In this document: positions 54,845-62,946 of the stretch, in pieces
Layout: every line of letters begins with the position of its first letter
Numbering within the stretch: position 1 is the stretch's first letter
Origin: Bradyrhizobium iriomotense
Lineage (GTDB): Bacteria; Pseudomonadota; Alphaproteobacteria; Rhizobiales; Xanthobacteraceae
Direction: 5' to 3'
Length of the DNA: 64,000 bases
NCBI RefSeq assembly: GCF_030160715.1
Contig: NZ_BSOW01000017.1
Location: 124,001-188,000 of the forward strand
Notes under the pieces: generated by a model
What the model was told of the DNA's origin: nothing
The model's input: only the letters and a program-made list of their open reading frames with translations
Database searches by the model: none
Position numbers and translations under genes: made by a program

Positions 54845-56056
54845 GTGGCCCTGATGCCGGTGTCCGATGCGCTTGCCACCGTGCTCGCGGGTGCGGAGCC
54901 GCTGGCCGAGGAAACGGTCGCTCTCGACAATGCCTACCATCGCGTGCTGGCGCGCGACGTCGCGGCGAGGCGCACGCAGCCGCCGCAGGCGATGTCGGCG
55001 ATGGACGGCTATGCGGTGCGTGCCGCCGATGCGGCGACGGTGGGCGCGGAGCTCACCATGATCGGCGAGGTCGCGGCCGGCCGGCCGTTCACCGGCGTAG
55101 TGGGCGCGAGTGAAGCAGTGCGAATATTCACCGGCGGCGTCGTCCCCGATGGCGCAGACGCCGTGGTGATCCAGGAGGACACGGTCGCTGACGGCAAGCG
55201 CATCACGATCAAGGAGGCCGCGATCGTCGGTCGGCACATCCGCCCGGCCGGCGTCGATTTCCGCGAGGGCGACGTGCTTCTGCGCAAGGGCACAAGGCTC
55301 ACCGAACGCGACCTCTCGCTCGCCGCCGGCATGAATCACCCGGCGCTCGCCGTCCGCCGCCGGCCCAGAGTCGCGATTCTCGCGACCGGGGACGAGCTGG
55401 TGATGCCCGGCTCCACGCCGGGCGCGGGCCAGATCGTCTTTTCCAACGGCTACGCCCTGCATGCGCTGGCGCGGGCCGAGGGCGCCGAAACGATCGATCT
55501 CGGCATTGCCGCCGATACCGTTGCGGCGACCACCGCCGGTATCCGCCGCGCCCGCGAATGCGGCGCCGACATCCTGATCACGACCGGCGGGGCTTCGGTC
55601 GGCGACCATGATCTGGTCAGGCCGGCACTTCAGGCCGAAGGCTTCGAGATGGCGTTCTGGAAGATCGCAATGCGGCCCGGCAAGCCGATGATGCACGGCC
55701 ATCTCGGCGCGATGCGGGTGATCGGCCTGCCCGGCAATCCGGTCTCGTCATATGTCTGCGGCTTCCTGTTCATGGTGCCGTTGATTCGCGCGCTGGCGGG
55801 CCGATCGCGCGTTCATCACCGCCGCGAGCGCGCCGTGCTTGGGCGCGACGTCGGCCCCAACGACATCCGCGAGGACTATCTGCGCGCCCGGCTCGAGGAG
55901 CGCGAGGACGGCACGCTGGTGGCCGTTCCCGTCAACCATCAGGACTCCTCGCTGCTTGCGAATCTTGCCGCCGCACAGGCACTTCTCGTGCGCGCACCGT
56001 TCGCGCCGAAGGCCGAAGCAGGCACGCCTTGCGAGGTGTTGCGGCTGCCCGTGTGA
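54845..56056 (+). CDS. moeA: molybdopterin molybdenumtransferase
   Basis: 403 residues from the GTG (VALMPVSDAL), 8 nt after CAGGAG; the ATG three codons later has poor spacing. Inserts molybdate into adenylated molybdopterin. Domain order is standard: PPQAMSAMDGYAVRAAD, IFTGGVVPDGADAVVIQED, the MoCF-binding domain with ILATGDELV, IVFSNGYAL, ILITTGGASVGDHD and MRPGKPMMHG, then VIGLPGNPVSSYV and the C-terminal barrel. Usually next to moaC and lexA in relatives; here moaC lies about 9.5 kb upstream. Confidence 0.95.
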   Translation: MALMPVSDALATVLAGAEPLAEETVALDNAYHRVLARDVAARRTQPPQAMSAMDGYAVRAADAATVGAELTMIGEVAAGRPFTGVVGASEAVRIFTGGVVPDGADAVVIQEDTVADGKRITIKEAAIVGRHIRPAGVDFREGDVLLRKGTRLTERDLSLAAGMNHPALAVRRRPRVAILATGDELVMPGSTPGAGQIVFSNGYALHALARAEGAETIDLGIAADTVAATTAGIRRARECGADILITTGGASVGDHDLVRPALQAEGFEMAFWKIAMRPGKPMMHGHLGAMRVIGLPGNPVSSYVCGFLFMVPLIRALAGRSRVHHRRERAVLGRDVGPNDIREDYLRARLEEREDGTLVAVPVNHQDSSLLANLAAAQALLVRAPFAPKAEAGTPCEVLRLPV

Positions 56057-56118
56057 GTGCGATCTGATTCGCGCCTGACGCGAACTTCGCCGCGTTCACC
56101 CAAAATTAAGTGGTTGCG

Positions 56119-56133
56119 GAACACATATCGAAC
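56119..56133 (+). promoter_or_regulatory. LexA operator (SOS box) upstream of lexA
   Basis: GAAC, seven bases (ACATATC), GAAC: the direct-repeat SOS box established for alphaproteobacteria. Located about 100 bp before the lexA start codon, as expected for autoregulation. Confidence 0.85.
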
Positions 56134-56144
56134 ATATAGTGTCC

Positions 56145-56159
56145 GTTCATGATTTGTTT
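56145..56159 (-). promoter_or_regulatory. possible second, imperfect SOS box
   Basis: GTTC, seven bases (ATGATTT), GTTT: one mismatch from the inverted form of the alphaproteobacterial SOS box, 11 bases from the perfect box and in opposite orientation. Confidence 0.4.
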
Positions 56160-56231
56160 CGAGCATCCAGTGGCTTCTGCTGAATCTGGCGTCTCGGAAT
56201 CGAACGACGTCAACCGGGGGACTTGGTCGAG

Positions 56232-56930
56232 ATGTTAACGCGCAAACAATACGAGCTTCTGCGGTTCATCAGTGAGCGCCTCAAGGAAAGCGGCGTGCCG
56301 CCCTCCTTCGACGAAATGAAGGATGCGCTCGATCTGCGCTCGAAGTCGGGCATCCATCGCCTGATCACCGCGCTGGAAGAGCGCGGCTTCATCCGTCGCC
56401 TGCCCAACCGCGCACGCGCCATCGAGGTCATCAAGCTGCCCGAGCTTCAGGCCGCAGGCGCCGGCCGCCGCGGCTTCACGCCAAGCGTCATCGAAGGCAA
56501 TCTCGGCAAGGTGCGGGGTGCAAGCGCTCCTGCCGACGAGGGCGAGCGTCCGGTCGCCGTGCCCGTGATGGGACGGATCGCGGCCGGCACGCCGATCGAG
56601 GCATTGCAGACCCGCAGCCACACCATCAGCGTGCCGCCGGACATGCTCGGCTCGGGCGAGCACTACGCGCTCGAAGTGCGCGGCGATTCGATGGTCGATG
56701 CCGGCATCCTGGATGGCGACATGGCGCTGATCCAGCGCAACGAGACCGCAGACACCGGCGACATCGTGGTGGCGCTGATCGACGACGAGGAAGCGACGCT
56801 CAAGCGCTTCCGGCGCCGCGGCGCGTCGATCGCGCTGGAGCCCGCCAACACCGCCTACGAGGTGCGCATCCTGCCGCCGAACCGGGTCAAGATTCAGGGC
56901 AAGCTGATCGGGCTGTACCGGAAGTACTGA
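56232..56930 (+). CDS. lexA: SOS-response repressor LexA
   Basis: 232 residues from the ATG of MLTRKQYELLRFI; an in-frame TTG three codons earlier is an alternative. Winged-helix DNA-binding domain (about 1-70: PPSFDEMKDALDLRSKSGIHRLITAL), a linker, then the S24 autoprotease: cleavage site at Ala-Gly in MGRIAAGTP, nucleophile Ser in RGDSMVDAGILDGD and Lys in EEATLKRFRR. Length and helix-turn-helix are of the alphaproteobacterial type. Preceded by a perfect GAAC-N7-GAAC box. Confidence 0.97.
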   Translation: MLTRKQYELLRFISERLKESGVPPSFDEMKDALDLRSKSGIHRLITALEERGFIRRLPNRARAIEVIKLPELQAAGAGRRGFTPSVIEGNLGKVRGASAPADEGERPVAVPVMGRIAAGTPIEALQTRSHTISVPPDMLGSGEHYALEVRGDSMVDAGILDGDMALIQRNETADTGDIVVALIDDEEATLKRFRRRGASIALEPANTAYEVRILPPNRVKIQGKLIGLYRKY

Positions 56931-56972
56931 TGGCCCTTGTCCGGCAGATGGCCGGCTATCGCGCAGCGACAC

Positions 56973-56993
56973 GGGCGGACGGATTGTCCGCTC
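56973..56993 (+). terminator. possible hairpin terminator after lexA
   Basis: GGGCGGAC and GTCCGCTC pair (8 bp with one G-T wobble) around GGATT. A TGTTTT sequence follows ten bases later rather than directly, so an intrinsic terminator is uncertain. Confidence 0.35.
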
Positions 56994-57105
56994 CGGGCGG
57001 ATAGTGTTTTCGCCTCCGCTGCGATTATCCCCTCACCTGCGCAGAGCTACATCCTCAGAGCATGGCAGGCGCGAACGCGCCGTGCATGATGCAGAGGACA
57101 AAGCC

Positions 57106-57312
57106 ATGCGACAGATGATTTTGAGCGTGATCTCGGCGGCCTTGATCGCGGAATCGGCATCCGCGAGCGATGCAGCGCAGCACCACCATGCCGTCCGCAA
57201 GACAGAGCACGCGGCAACCACCGCGCCTTTCCGCAATTCCAGCAATGCGATCGCTCCCGCGCCGCAGGCGAGCTGGCCCTATTCGGGGTACTCGGCTCCT
57301 GCCGGCCGTTGA
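57106..57312 (+). CDS. small secreted His-rich protein (68 aa)
   Basis: The ATG of MRQMILSVISAAL lies 8 nt after AGAGGA; the longer frame is rejected. Signal peptide cleaved near SASASDA. The mature part begins with HHH (AAQHHHAVRK), is low in hydrophobics, and ends YSGYSAPAGR. Similar exported short proteins occur in Bradyrhizobium; no function is known. The histidine cluster could bind metal, which is conjecture. Confidence 0.65.
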   Translation: MRQMILSVISAALIAESASASDAAQHHHAVRKTEHAATTAPFRNSSNAIAPAPQASWPYSGYSAPAGR

Positions 57313-57536
57313 TGGAGCTCGCGTGAGTGAATGGTGTGAACCAAGATAGAGTCGTAGCGTGCGGCTTTGTTCCTCGTTTGCCGGGAAGGATCCGGGAAAG
57401 ATAATGTGATCGGGCGCCGCGCAGACGGGCCGCAGATTTGCCCACAAAAACGCGATACACTCGTAGGCTTCCACTCTGATAGAGGCCTGCGCCTCCGGGG
57501 GGCGCGGACCTGCTATCTCGCATGAGGAGCACTCCG

Positions 57537-57974
57537 ATGTGTGACTACAGCCTACATGCCGTTGCGACCCGCCCCGCTCAAGTCGGCGAGACGATCGTCA
57601 CGACAACCTTCCGCGGCACCTCGACGCGTGGATTTGCGTCGGAGCGTGATCTCTCGGTTGCCGTCTGCCTCCTGCCCGGCACCGAGCTCGCCTTCGCCGA
57701 CAACGTCCGCTACGACAATCGCTGGATCTGGACGCGTACCGTCAATTCCCGCGTCGGCAAGTTCGGCAAGGTCGATCCGCACATTCCCGATCGTCATCAC
57801 GATGCGATCGAATTCCCCGACGGCAACTACGTGCTGGTGACTCAGCTCGTCGAAGGCCAGCGTGCCACGGTTCTGCAATTGCCGGTGACGCAGCCCCTCG
57901 GCGAGAAGACAGAGCAGCCCGCCGTCGAGCAGCACCCGACCACGACGCCCACGACACGCCTGCCGATTGGCTGA
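57537..57974 (+). CDS. hypothetical protein (145 aa), MCDYSLHAVATRP family
   Basis: Start at MCDYSLHAVATRP, 8 nt after GAGGAG; a Met five codons earlier is part of that ribosome-binding region. No signal peptide. A central beta-rich region (DLSVAVCLLPGTELAFAD, FGKVDPHIPDRHHDAIEF) is followed by a Thr/Pro-rich tail. It appears in many Bradyrhizobium genomes to my recollection, without an assigned function. Convergent with comEC by 8 bases, which argues against a longer 3' end. Confidence 0.7.
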   Translation: MCDYSLHAVATRPAQVGETIVTTTFRGTSTRGFASERDLSVAVCLLPGTELAFADNVRYDNRWIWTRTVNSRVGKFGKVDPHIPDRHHDAIEFPDGNYVLVTQLVEGQRATVLQLPVTQPLGEKTEQPAVEQHPTTTPTTRLPIG

Positions 57975-57982
57975 CGCGTCCT

Positions 57983-60262
57983 TTAATCCTCGGCCTGCAG
58001 GTCGGCCTCCGACGGCGTAGCGTCCTTGCTGCGTAACGTGGCCGGCCGCGGTGCGAGGCTGAGCTCGAAATCGCTATCGCCGGCTCCCGCCGGCGACCAG
58101 GGGCGGTTTGCGCCCCTTGCTTTCACCGTTTGCAGCGTGAAACCATCGCCGCTCCGCGACAGCGAGAGTGCGCCTTGCGTCTTCAGGCGCTCGCGATCGA
58201 CGACCATCGCCGCGCAATCCGGCGCGGACGGCTTTGCCGTCACCACCAGCGCGGCGCGGCTGCAATCATCCGCCAGCGCATCGACACGCAGCGACAGCGC
58301 GACCAGACGACCATCGGCGAGCGGCGTCGCGCAGCCGGCCTCGTCGCATGAGACGCCATCGGCGAGCGAGGTATCGGTCGCGCCGCGCGGATCGCCATCG
58401 GCTGCAAGCCACTCCTTGAGGAGGAAATTGTCCTTGCCGGTTCGGATCAGGTGCAGCTTGCCGTCCCTGCCACGCACCGCGACGCTGTGGCCGTCGCCTG
58501 CGATCAGAATGTCGGGCTGGCGCATATGCAGCGCCCAGCCGATCGCGAGCGCCAGCACGATGGCGCCCGTCCAGCGCAGCGGCGTCCGCAACAGGCCCAG
58601 CACGACGAGGCCGATGCTGGCGGCGATCAGCGGCCCCATGCCAAACGCCGTGATGCGGCCGACCGCACCTGGCAAGGCCGCTACCCAGCGTGTCACGACG
58701 ACCATCCAGTCGATGCCGATCCCCATCAGCCACCAGAACACACCATCGAGCCCGAACGGCGCAGCAATCAATCCAAGAATCCCGGCAGGCATCACAAGCG
58801 CCGAAACCACTGGCATTGCCGCAAGATTCGCGAGCACGCCATAGGGCGTGACGCGATGGAAATGGAAGGCGGCATAGGGCGTCGTCGCAAGCCCTGCGAT
58901 CAGCGAGGCCATCAGCAGCATGACGAGCTCGCGGCCGCCCCATAGCGCGATACGCGCGGTTGTCGAATGGTCCGGCGAGGCGAACAGGTTCGGCATGCCG
59001 ATCTGCACCAGCGCGACGAGACCAAGCGTAGCGGCGAACGACATCTGGAAGCTCGGATGAACCAGCGCTTCCGGAGCCACCGCGAGCACGATCAGTGCGG
59101 CAACCGCCAGCGTGCGGAAGGTGATGGCGCGGCGATCGACCATCACCGCGATCAGCACCACCGCGGTCATGAAGAACGAGCGCTGCGTCGCGACCTCGGC
59201 GCCGGACAGCAGCAGGTAAAACGCCGCGGCCACCAGCGCAGCCGCAGCCGACCATTTCTTGATCGGATAGCCCACTGCAAATCCCGGGATCAGCGCCAGC
59301 AGAGCGCGCACCGCAAAGAACACGACGCCGGCGACGACCGCCATGTGATAGCCCGAGATCGACAGCACGTGCCCGAGGCCTGAGATGAACATGGCGTCGT
59401 TGACGGGCTCGGTGATCGCATCGCGCCGCCCGGTGAGGAGCGCGGTGGCGATTGCGCGATTGTCGCCGTCGAGCGTGGCGCGGATGCGCGTGTCGATCGC
59501 ATCGCGCAGGCCTTGCATGATCGCGGCATAGCGCAACCGCAAGCCACCGGCCTCCGGTGCTGCGGCGACCGTGATCGCCCCCATCGCAAAGCCTGACGCG
59601 CCGATGCCCTGGAAAAACATGTCGCGGGAGAAATCGTAGCTGCCGGGCCGCAGCGGCGCGAGCGGCGGCATCAGTCGCGCCTTGAGCTGCACGAAGCTGC
59701 CGACCTCGGGGGCCGTGCCCTTGCGCACCGACAGCCGCACGCGCTCGAGCTGGACGTCGCCCCGCGGCGCCTCCATCGCGGTGACGCGCAGCACGAAGCG
59801 GTCGGTGCGCTCGCGGATGTCGCGGGTCTCGACGAAGCCGGACAACGCCACCGAATAGAGCGGCTTTGCCAGAACGGTGTGCGCGATGCGCGCGGTCTTC
59901 CAGGTTGCCGTGGCAAAGCCTGCGGCGACCGCGGCGATCATGATGGCGGGCGCGAACAACCGGCTCCGCCGCAACAGCAGGCTACCTGCCATGAGCACCA
60001 GCGCCGTGATCGCCGCGACCGCGAGCACGGGTTCGTGGTCGGCAGCAAAATAGAGAGCGATCCCGGTACCGAAGGCAACGGGCACCCACGGCAGCAGCCG
60101 CCCCGCGCCGGCTTCCGCCTTCGCCCATCCGCGCAACGTTTCGGCCAGCGACGACCAGGCGCCGAAGCCGGCGGGCGCAAGACCGCCGGCCGAAGCGGCA
60201 GGGCCCACAGGCCATGTCCCGGCAATCCCTTGCGAGCGGTGTGGCCGGGAAGGCTCCGCCAT
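57983..60262 (-). CDS. comEC: ComEC/Rec2-type DNA-uptake membrane protein
   Basis: 759 residues with about ten predicted membrane helices. Order: DUF4131 N-terminal domain (about 60-250), the competence domain with its signature GHVLSISGYHMAVVAG (about 280-300), then a C-terminal region. That region keeps the overall length of the metallo-beta-lactamase-like domain, but the usual HxHxDH nuclease motif is missing (DGHSVAVRGRDGKLH instead). ComEC carries single-stranded DNA across the inner membrane in competent bacteria. No other competence genes here. Confidence 0.88.
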   Translation of the reverse strand: MAEPSRPHRSQGIAGTWPVGPAASAGGLAPAGFGAWSSLAETLRGWAKAEAGAGRLLPWVPVAFGTGIALYFAADHEPVLAVAAITALVLMAGSLLLRRSRLFAPAIMIAAVAAGFATATWKTARIAHTVLAKPLYSVALSGFVETRDIRERTDRFVLRVTAMEAPRGDVQLERVRLSVRKGTAPEVGSFVQLKARLMPPLAPLRPGSYDFSRDMFFQGIGASGFAMGAITVAAAPEAGGLRLRYAAIMQGLRDAIDTRIRATLDGDNRAIATALLTGRRDAITEPVNDAMFISGLGHVLSISGYHMAVVAGVVFFAVRALLALIPGFAVGYPIKKWSAAAALVAAAFYLLLSGAEVATQRSFFMTAVVLIAVMVDRRAITFRTLAVAALIVLAVAPEALVHPSFQMSFAATLGLVALVQIGMPNLFASPDHSTTARIALWGGRELVMLLMASLIAGLATTPYAAFHFHRVTPYGVLANLAAMPVVSALVMPAGILGLIAAPFGLDGVFWWLMGIGIDWMVVVTRWVAALPGAVGRITAFGMGPLIAASIGLVVLGLLRTPLRWTGAIVLALAIGWALHMRQPDILIAGDGHSVAVRGRDGKLHLIRTGKDNFLLKEWLAADGDPRGATDTSLADGVSCDEAGCATPLADGRLVALSLRVDALADDCSRAALVVTAKPSAPDCAAMVVDRERLKTQGALSLSRSGDGFTLQTVKARGANRPWSPAGAGDSDFELSLAPRPATLRSKDATPSEADLQAED

Positions 60263-60355
60263 TCCTGCACCTTACGATACGCGACTGGAACCGAGGCTAC
60301 CGGAAGGTGCAGGGACGCGAATAGCGGAACGGAAGAGGAACCGACCGAAAGGCCG

Positions 60356-60589
60356 TTACTTTTCCTCTTCCATCGTCACGGCCACCGCCGCCTTGGCTGA
60401 GAGCCGGACCTTGTTGCCCTCGATGTCGGCGACGAGACCCTTGTCGATGAAATGATGATGGCCCTTGTGACTGCCCTCGCCGCTGTCCTTCCTGGTCAGC
60501 CTGATGCGGTTGCCTTCGACGCGGTCGACGGTGCCGATATGAACGCCATCGGCGCCGATCACTTCCATATGCTCTGCGATGTCTTGCAT
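60356..60589 (-). CDS. DUF2171 family protein (77 aa)
   Basis: Start at MQDIAEHMEVIGADG, 8 nt after AGGAA; the upstream extension crosses a palindromic repeat and is rejected. The domain reads HIGTVDRVEGNRIRLTRKDS, then HHHFIDKGLVADIEGNKVRL: a small beta-barrel of the PRC/DUF2171 type. Such proteins are often seen near stress genes; no biochemical function is established. It follows the NTF2-like gene on the same strand. Confidence 0.85.
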   Translation of the reverse strand: MQDIAEHMEVIGADGVHIGTVDRVEGNRIRLTRKDSGEGSHKGHHHFIDKGLVADIEGNKVRLSAKAAVAVTMEEEK

Positions 60590-60643
60590 GGTGGGGATTT
60601 CCTGGTTGATCCCACACAACGCATTCGAGGTGATCCAGTTCAC

Positions 60644-60698
60644 CTCTCTCGTCATTCCGGGGCGCGACGCAGTCGCGAGCCCGGAATGACGGGAGAGA
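60644..60698. repeat. CGTCATTCCGGGGCGCGA palindromic repeat
   Basis: CTCTCTCGTCATTCCGGG and CCCGGAATGACGGGAGAG form an inverted repeat around GCGCGACGCAGTCGCGAG, which is itself palindromic. Located between the DUF2171 and NTF2-like genes. Confidence 0.75.
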
Positions 60699-60715
60699 AA
60701 GGGCCGGTTCATCCC

Positions 60716-61108
60716 CTACTGCGCGATCAGCGCCGTCCTCGCCGACACGTGATGACTAGCGATCTTCCAGTCGCCGTCCTCGAGAACGATGACCCAGGTG
60801 ATCTTGACCGAGAGCGGCGAGGCTTCCTCGCCGAGGTCGAAAGAGGCGATGGCAGCCATGTTGACCACCTCACGCGCGACATGCGCGCAAGCGACGTCCG
60901 AAAACGAAACGCTCGGCGAACGCCAGCGGGGCAGACCATTGAAATAGGCTGCAACGCCGTCGCGGCCGCGATAGAGTTTTGGGTTCGAGCCGAAGAAGAA
61001 CGCGTTCTTCGAATACAGCGACGACAGCGCCGCCGCATCCAACCTTGCGAAGCCGGCGGACCATTTCGCGATGATGGCGGAAACGATGACGTCGGCATCT
61101 TCCTGCAT
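60716..61108 (-). CDS. NTF2-like (SgcJ/DUF4440-type) protein
   Basis: 130 residues, a cone-shaped NTF2-like fold: helical opening AIIAKWSAGFARLDAAALSSLY, SKNAFFFGSNPKLYRGRDG, AAYFNGLP, then strands SVSFSDVACAHV, VVNMAAIASFDLG, ITWVIVLEDGDWKIASHHVS. The motif DGDWKIASHH is typical of DUF4440/SnoaL-like proteins, which may be enzymes or ligand binders; no reaction is assigned. It lies between glnS and the DUF2171 gene, all on the minus strand, 18 bp after glnS. Confidence 0.8.
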   Translation of the reverse strand: MQEDADVIVSAIIAKWSAGFARLDAAALSSLYSKNAFFFGSNPKLYRGRDGVAAYFNGLPRWRSPSVSFSDVACAHVAREVVNMAAIASFDLGEEASPLSVKITWVIVLEDGDWKIASHHVSARTALIAQ

Positions 61109-61126
61109 GCGACAGCTCAGCCCCTA

Positions 61127-62803
61127 TCAACCCTTGGCGACTTCCTTGGCAAAGGTGTCGCGCAATCCGATCGTGCGCGAAAACACCGGCTTGCCCGGCG
61201 TCGAGTCCTTGTCGCGCACGAAATAACCCTGCCGCTCGAACTGCATCGGCTCGGTCGCATTGCTCTCGGCAACCGACACTTCGATCCGCGCATCGGGCAG
61301 GATCTCCAGCGACTGCGGATTGAGGTCGGCGGCGAAGTTCGCCGCGTTCGGGCTCGGGTTCGAGAACAGCTGGTTGTAGAGGCGGATCTCCGCCGGCACC
61401 GACTGCGCCGCCGGCAGCCAGTGCATCGTCGCCTTGACCTTGCGGCCGTCAGGCGCGTTGCCGCCCTTGGTTGCGGGATCATAGGTGCAGCGGAGCTCGG
61501 TGACTTCGCCGGCGTCGTTCTTGATTACGCCGGTGCACTTGATGAAATAGGCGTAGCGCAGCCGCACCTCGTTGCCCGGCGACAGGCGGAAGAACTTTTT
61601 CGGCGGGTTCTCCATGAAGTCGTCGCGCTCGATATAGATCTCGCGGGAGAATGCGATCTTGCGCGTGCCGGCGGACGCATCGTCAGGATGGTTGATCGCC
61701 TCGAGCTCCTCGACCTGCCCTTCCGGATAATTCTCGATCACGACCTTCAGCGGCCGCAGCACCGCCATGCGCCGCTGCGACGTGCGGTTCAATTCCTCGC
61801 GGATGCAGAACTCGAGCATGCCGACGTCGACGACGCTGTTGGCTTTCGCCACACCGATGCGCTTGACGAACTCGCGAAGTGCGGCCGGCGGCACGCCACG
61901 GCGGCGCAGGCCTGCCATGGTCGGCATGCGCGGATCGTCCCAGCCCGCAACATGGCCGTCGCGCACGAGCTGGGTCAGCACGCGCTTCGACAGGACAGTG
62001 TAGGTCAGGTTCAGCCGCGCGAATTCGTACTGGTGCGGTTCCGACGGCACCGGCAGCTTCTCGATGAACCAGTCGTAGAGCGGACGGTGATCCTCGAACT
62101 CCAGCGTGCAGATCGAGTGCGTGATGCTCTCGATCGCATCCGACTGACCATGGGCGTAGTCGTAGCTCGGATAGATGCACCACTTGTCGCCGGTGCGCGG
62201 ATGATGCGCATGCAGGATGCGGTACATCACGGGATCGCGCAGGTTGATGTTGGGCGAGGCCATGTCGATCTTGGCGCGCAGCACGCGCGCGCCGTTCGGG
62301 AATTCGCCGGCCTTCATGCGGCGGAACAGGTCGAGGTTCTCCTCGACCGTGCGATCGCGGAACGGCGAATTCTTGCCGGGCTCGGTCAGCGTGCCGCGAG
62401 TGAGCCGGATCTCGTCCTGGGTCTGGTCGTCGACAAAGGCAAGGCCGTCGCGGATCAGCTTCTCCGCCCATTCGTAGAGGCGGTCGAAATAGTCCGAGGC
62501 GTAGAACAGGTTCTTGCCCCAGTCGAAGCCGAGCCAGCGCACGTCGGCCTGGATGGAGTCGATATATTCCTGCTCTTCCTTGACCGGATTGGTGTCGTCG
62601 AAGCGCAGATGGCAGCGGCCGCGAAATTCCTCGGCAATGCCGAAATTGAGCGCAATCGACTTCGCATGGCCGATATGCAGGTAGCCGTTCGGCTCCGGCG
62701 GGAACCGGGTCACGATCTCCTTGTATTTGGCCTGATCGAGGTCGGCCTGGATGATGTCACGAATGAAATCGCGCCCAACCTCAGTCGCCACCGGTTCTGT
62801 CAT
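61127..62803 (-). CDS. glnS: glutaminyl-tRNA synthetase
   Basis: 558 residues, class I synthetase charging tRNA-Gln with glutamine. The HIGH-type motif is PEPNGYLHIGHAKSI; the KMSKS counterpart is TVLSKRVLTQL. DTNPVKEEQEYIDSI, YPSYDYAHGQSDAIE and the two C-terminal anticodon-binding beta-barrels (GNEVRLRYAYFIKCT ...) identify GlnRS rather than GluRS. Length is standard for proteobacterial GlnRS. Divergent from gltX. Confidence 0.95.
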   Translation of the reverse strand: MTEPVATEVGRDFIRDIIQADLDQAKYKEIVTRFPPEPNGYLHIGHAKSIALNFGIAEEFRGRCHLRFDDTNPVKEEQEYIDSIQADVRWLGFDWGKNLFYASDYFDRLYEWAEKLIRDGLAFVDDQTQDEIRLTRGTLTEPGKNSPFRDRTVEENLDLFRRMKAGEFPNGARVLRAKIDMASPNINLRDPVMYRILHAHHPRTGDKWCIYPSYDYAHGQSDAIESITHSICTLEFEDHRPLYDWFIEKLPVPSEPHQYEFARLNLTYTVLSKRVLTQLVRDGHVAGWDDPRMPTMAGLRRRGVPPAALREFVKRIGVAKANSVVDVGMLEFCIREELNRTSQRRMAVLRPLKVVIENYPEGQVEELEAINHPDDASAGTRKIAFSREIYIERDDFMENPPKKFFRLSPGNEVRLRYAYFIKCTGVIKNDAGEVTELRCTYDPATKGGNAPDGRKVKATMHWLPAAQSVPAEIRLYNQLFSNPSPNAANFAADLNPQSLEILPDARIEVSVAESNATEPMQFERQGYFVRDKDSTPGKPVFSRTIGLRDTFAKEVAKG

Positions 62804-62946
62804 TACGAAAATCCTGTAGGGAAATCAGCGGTCCTTCTGCCAAATTCGTTTGACCGAGCCAAGGCCTTAGCGGTCCGCTGCCGGGCTTTAGTTATGCTCC
62901 GGTCCTGTTATATACCACCGCCTCCAATGCATAGGCCCTGCCAAGA

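Noticed and set aside
57055..57474. 139-codon minus-strand open frame opposite the small secreted protein
   Set aside because: The plus-strand reading has a signal peptide and ribosome-binding site; the minus frame becomes Arg-rich and has no family match.
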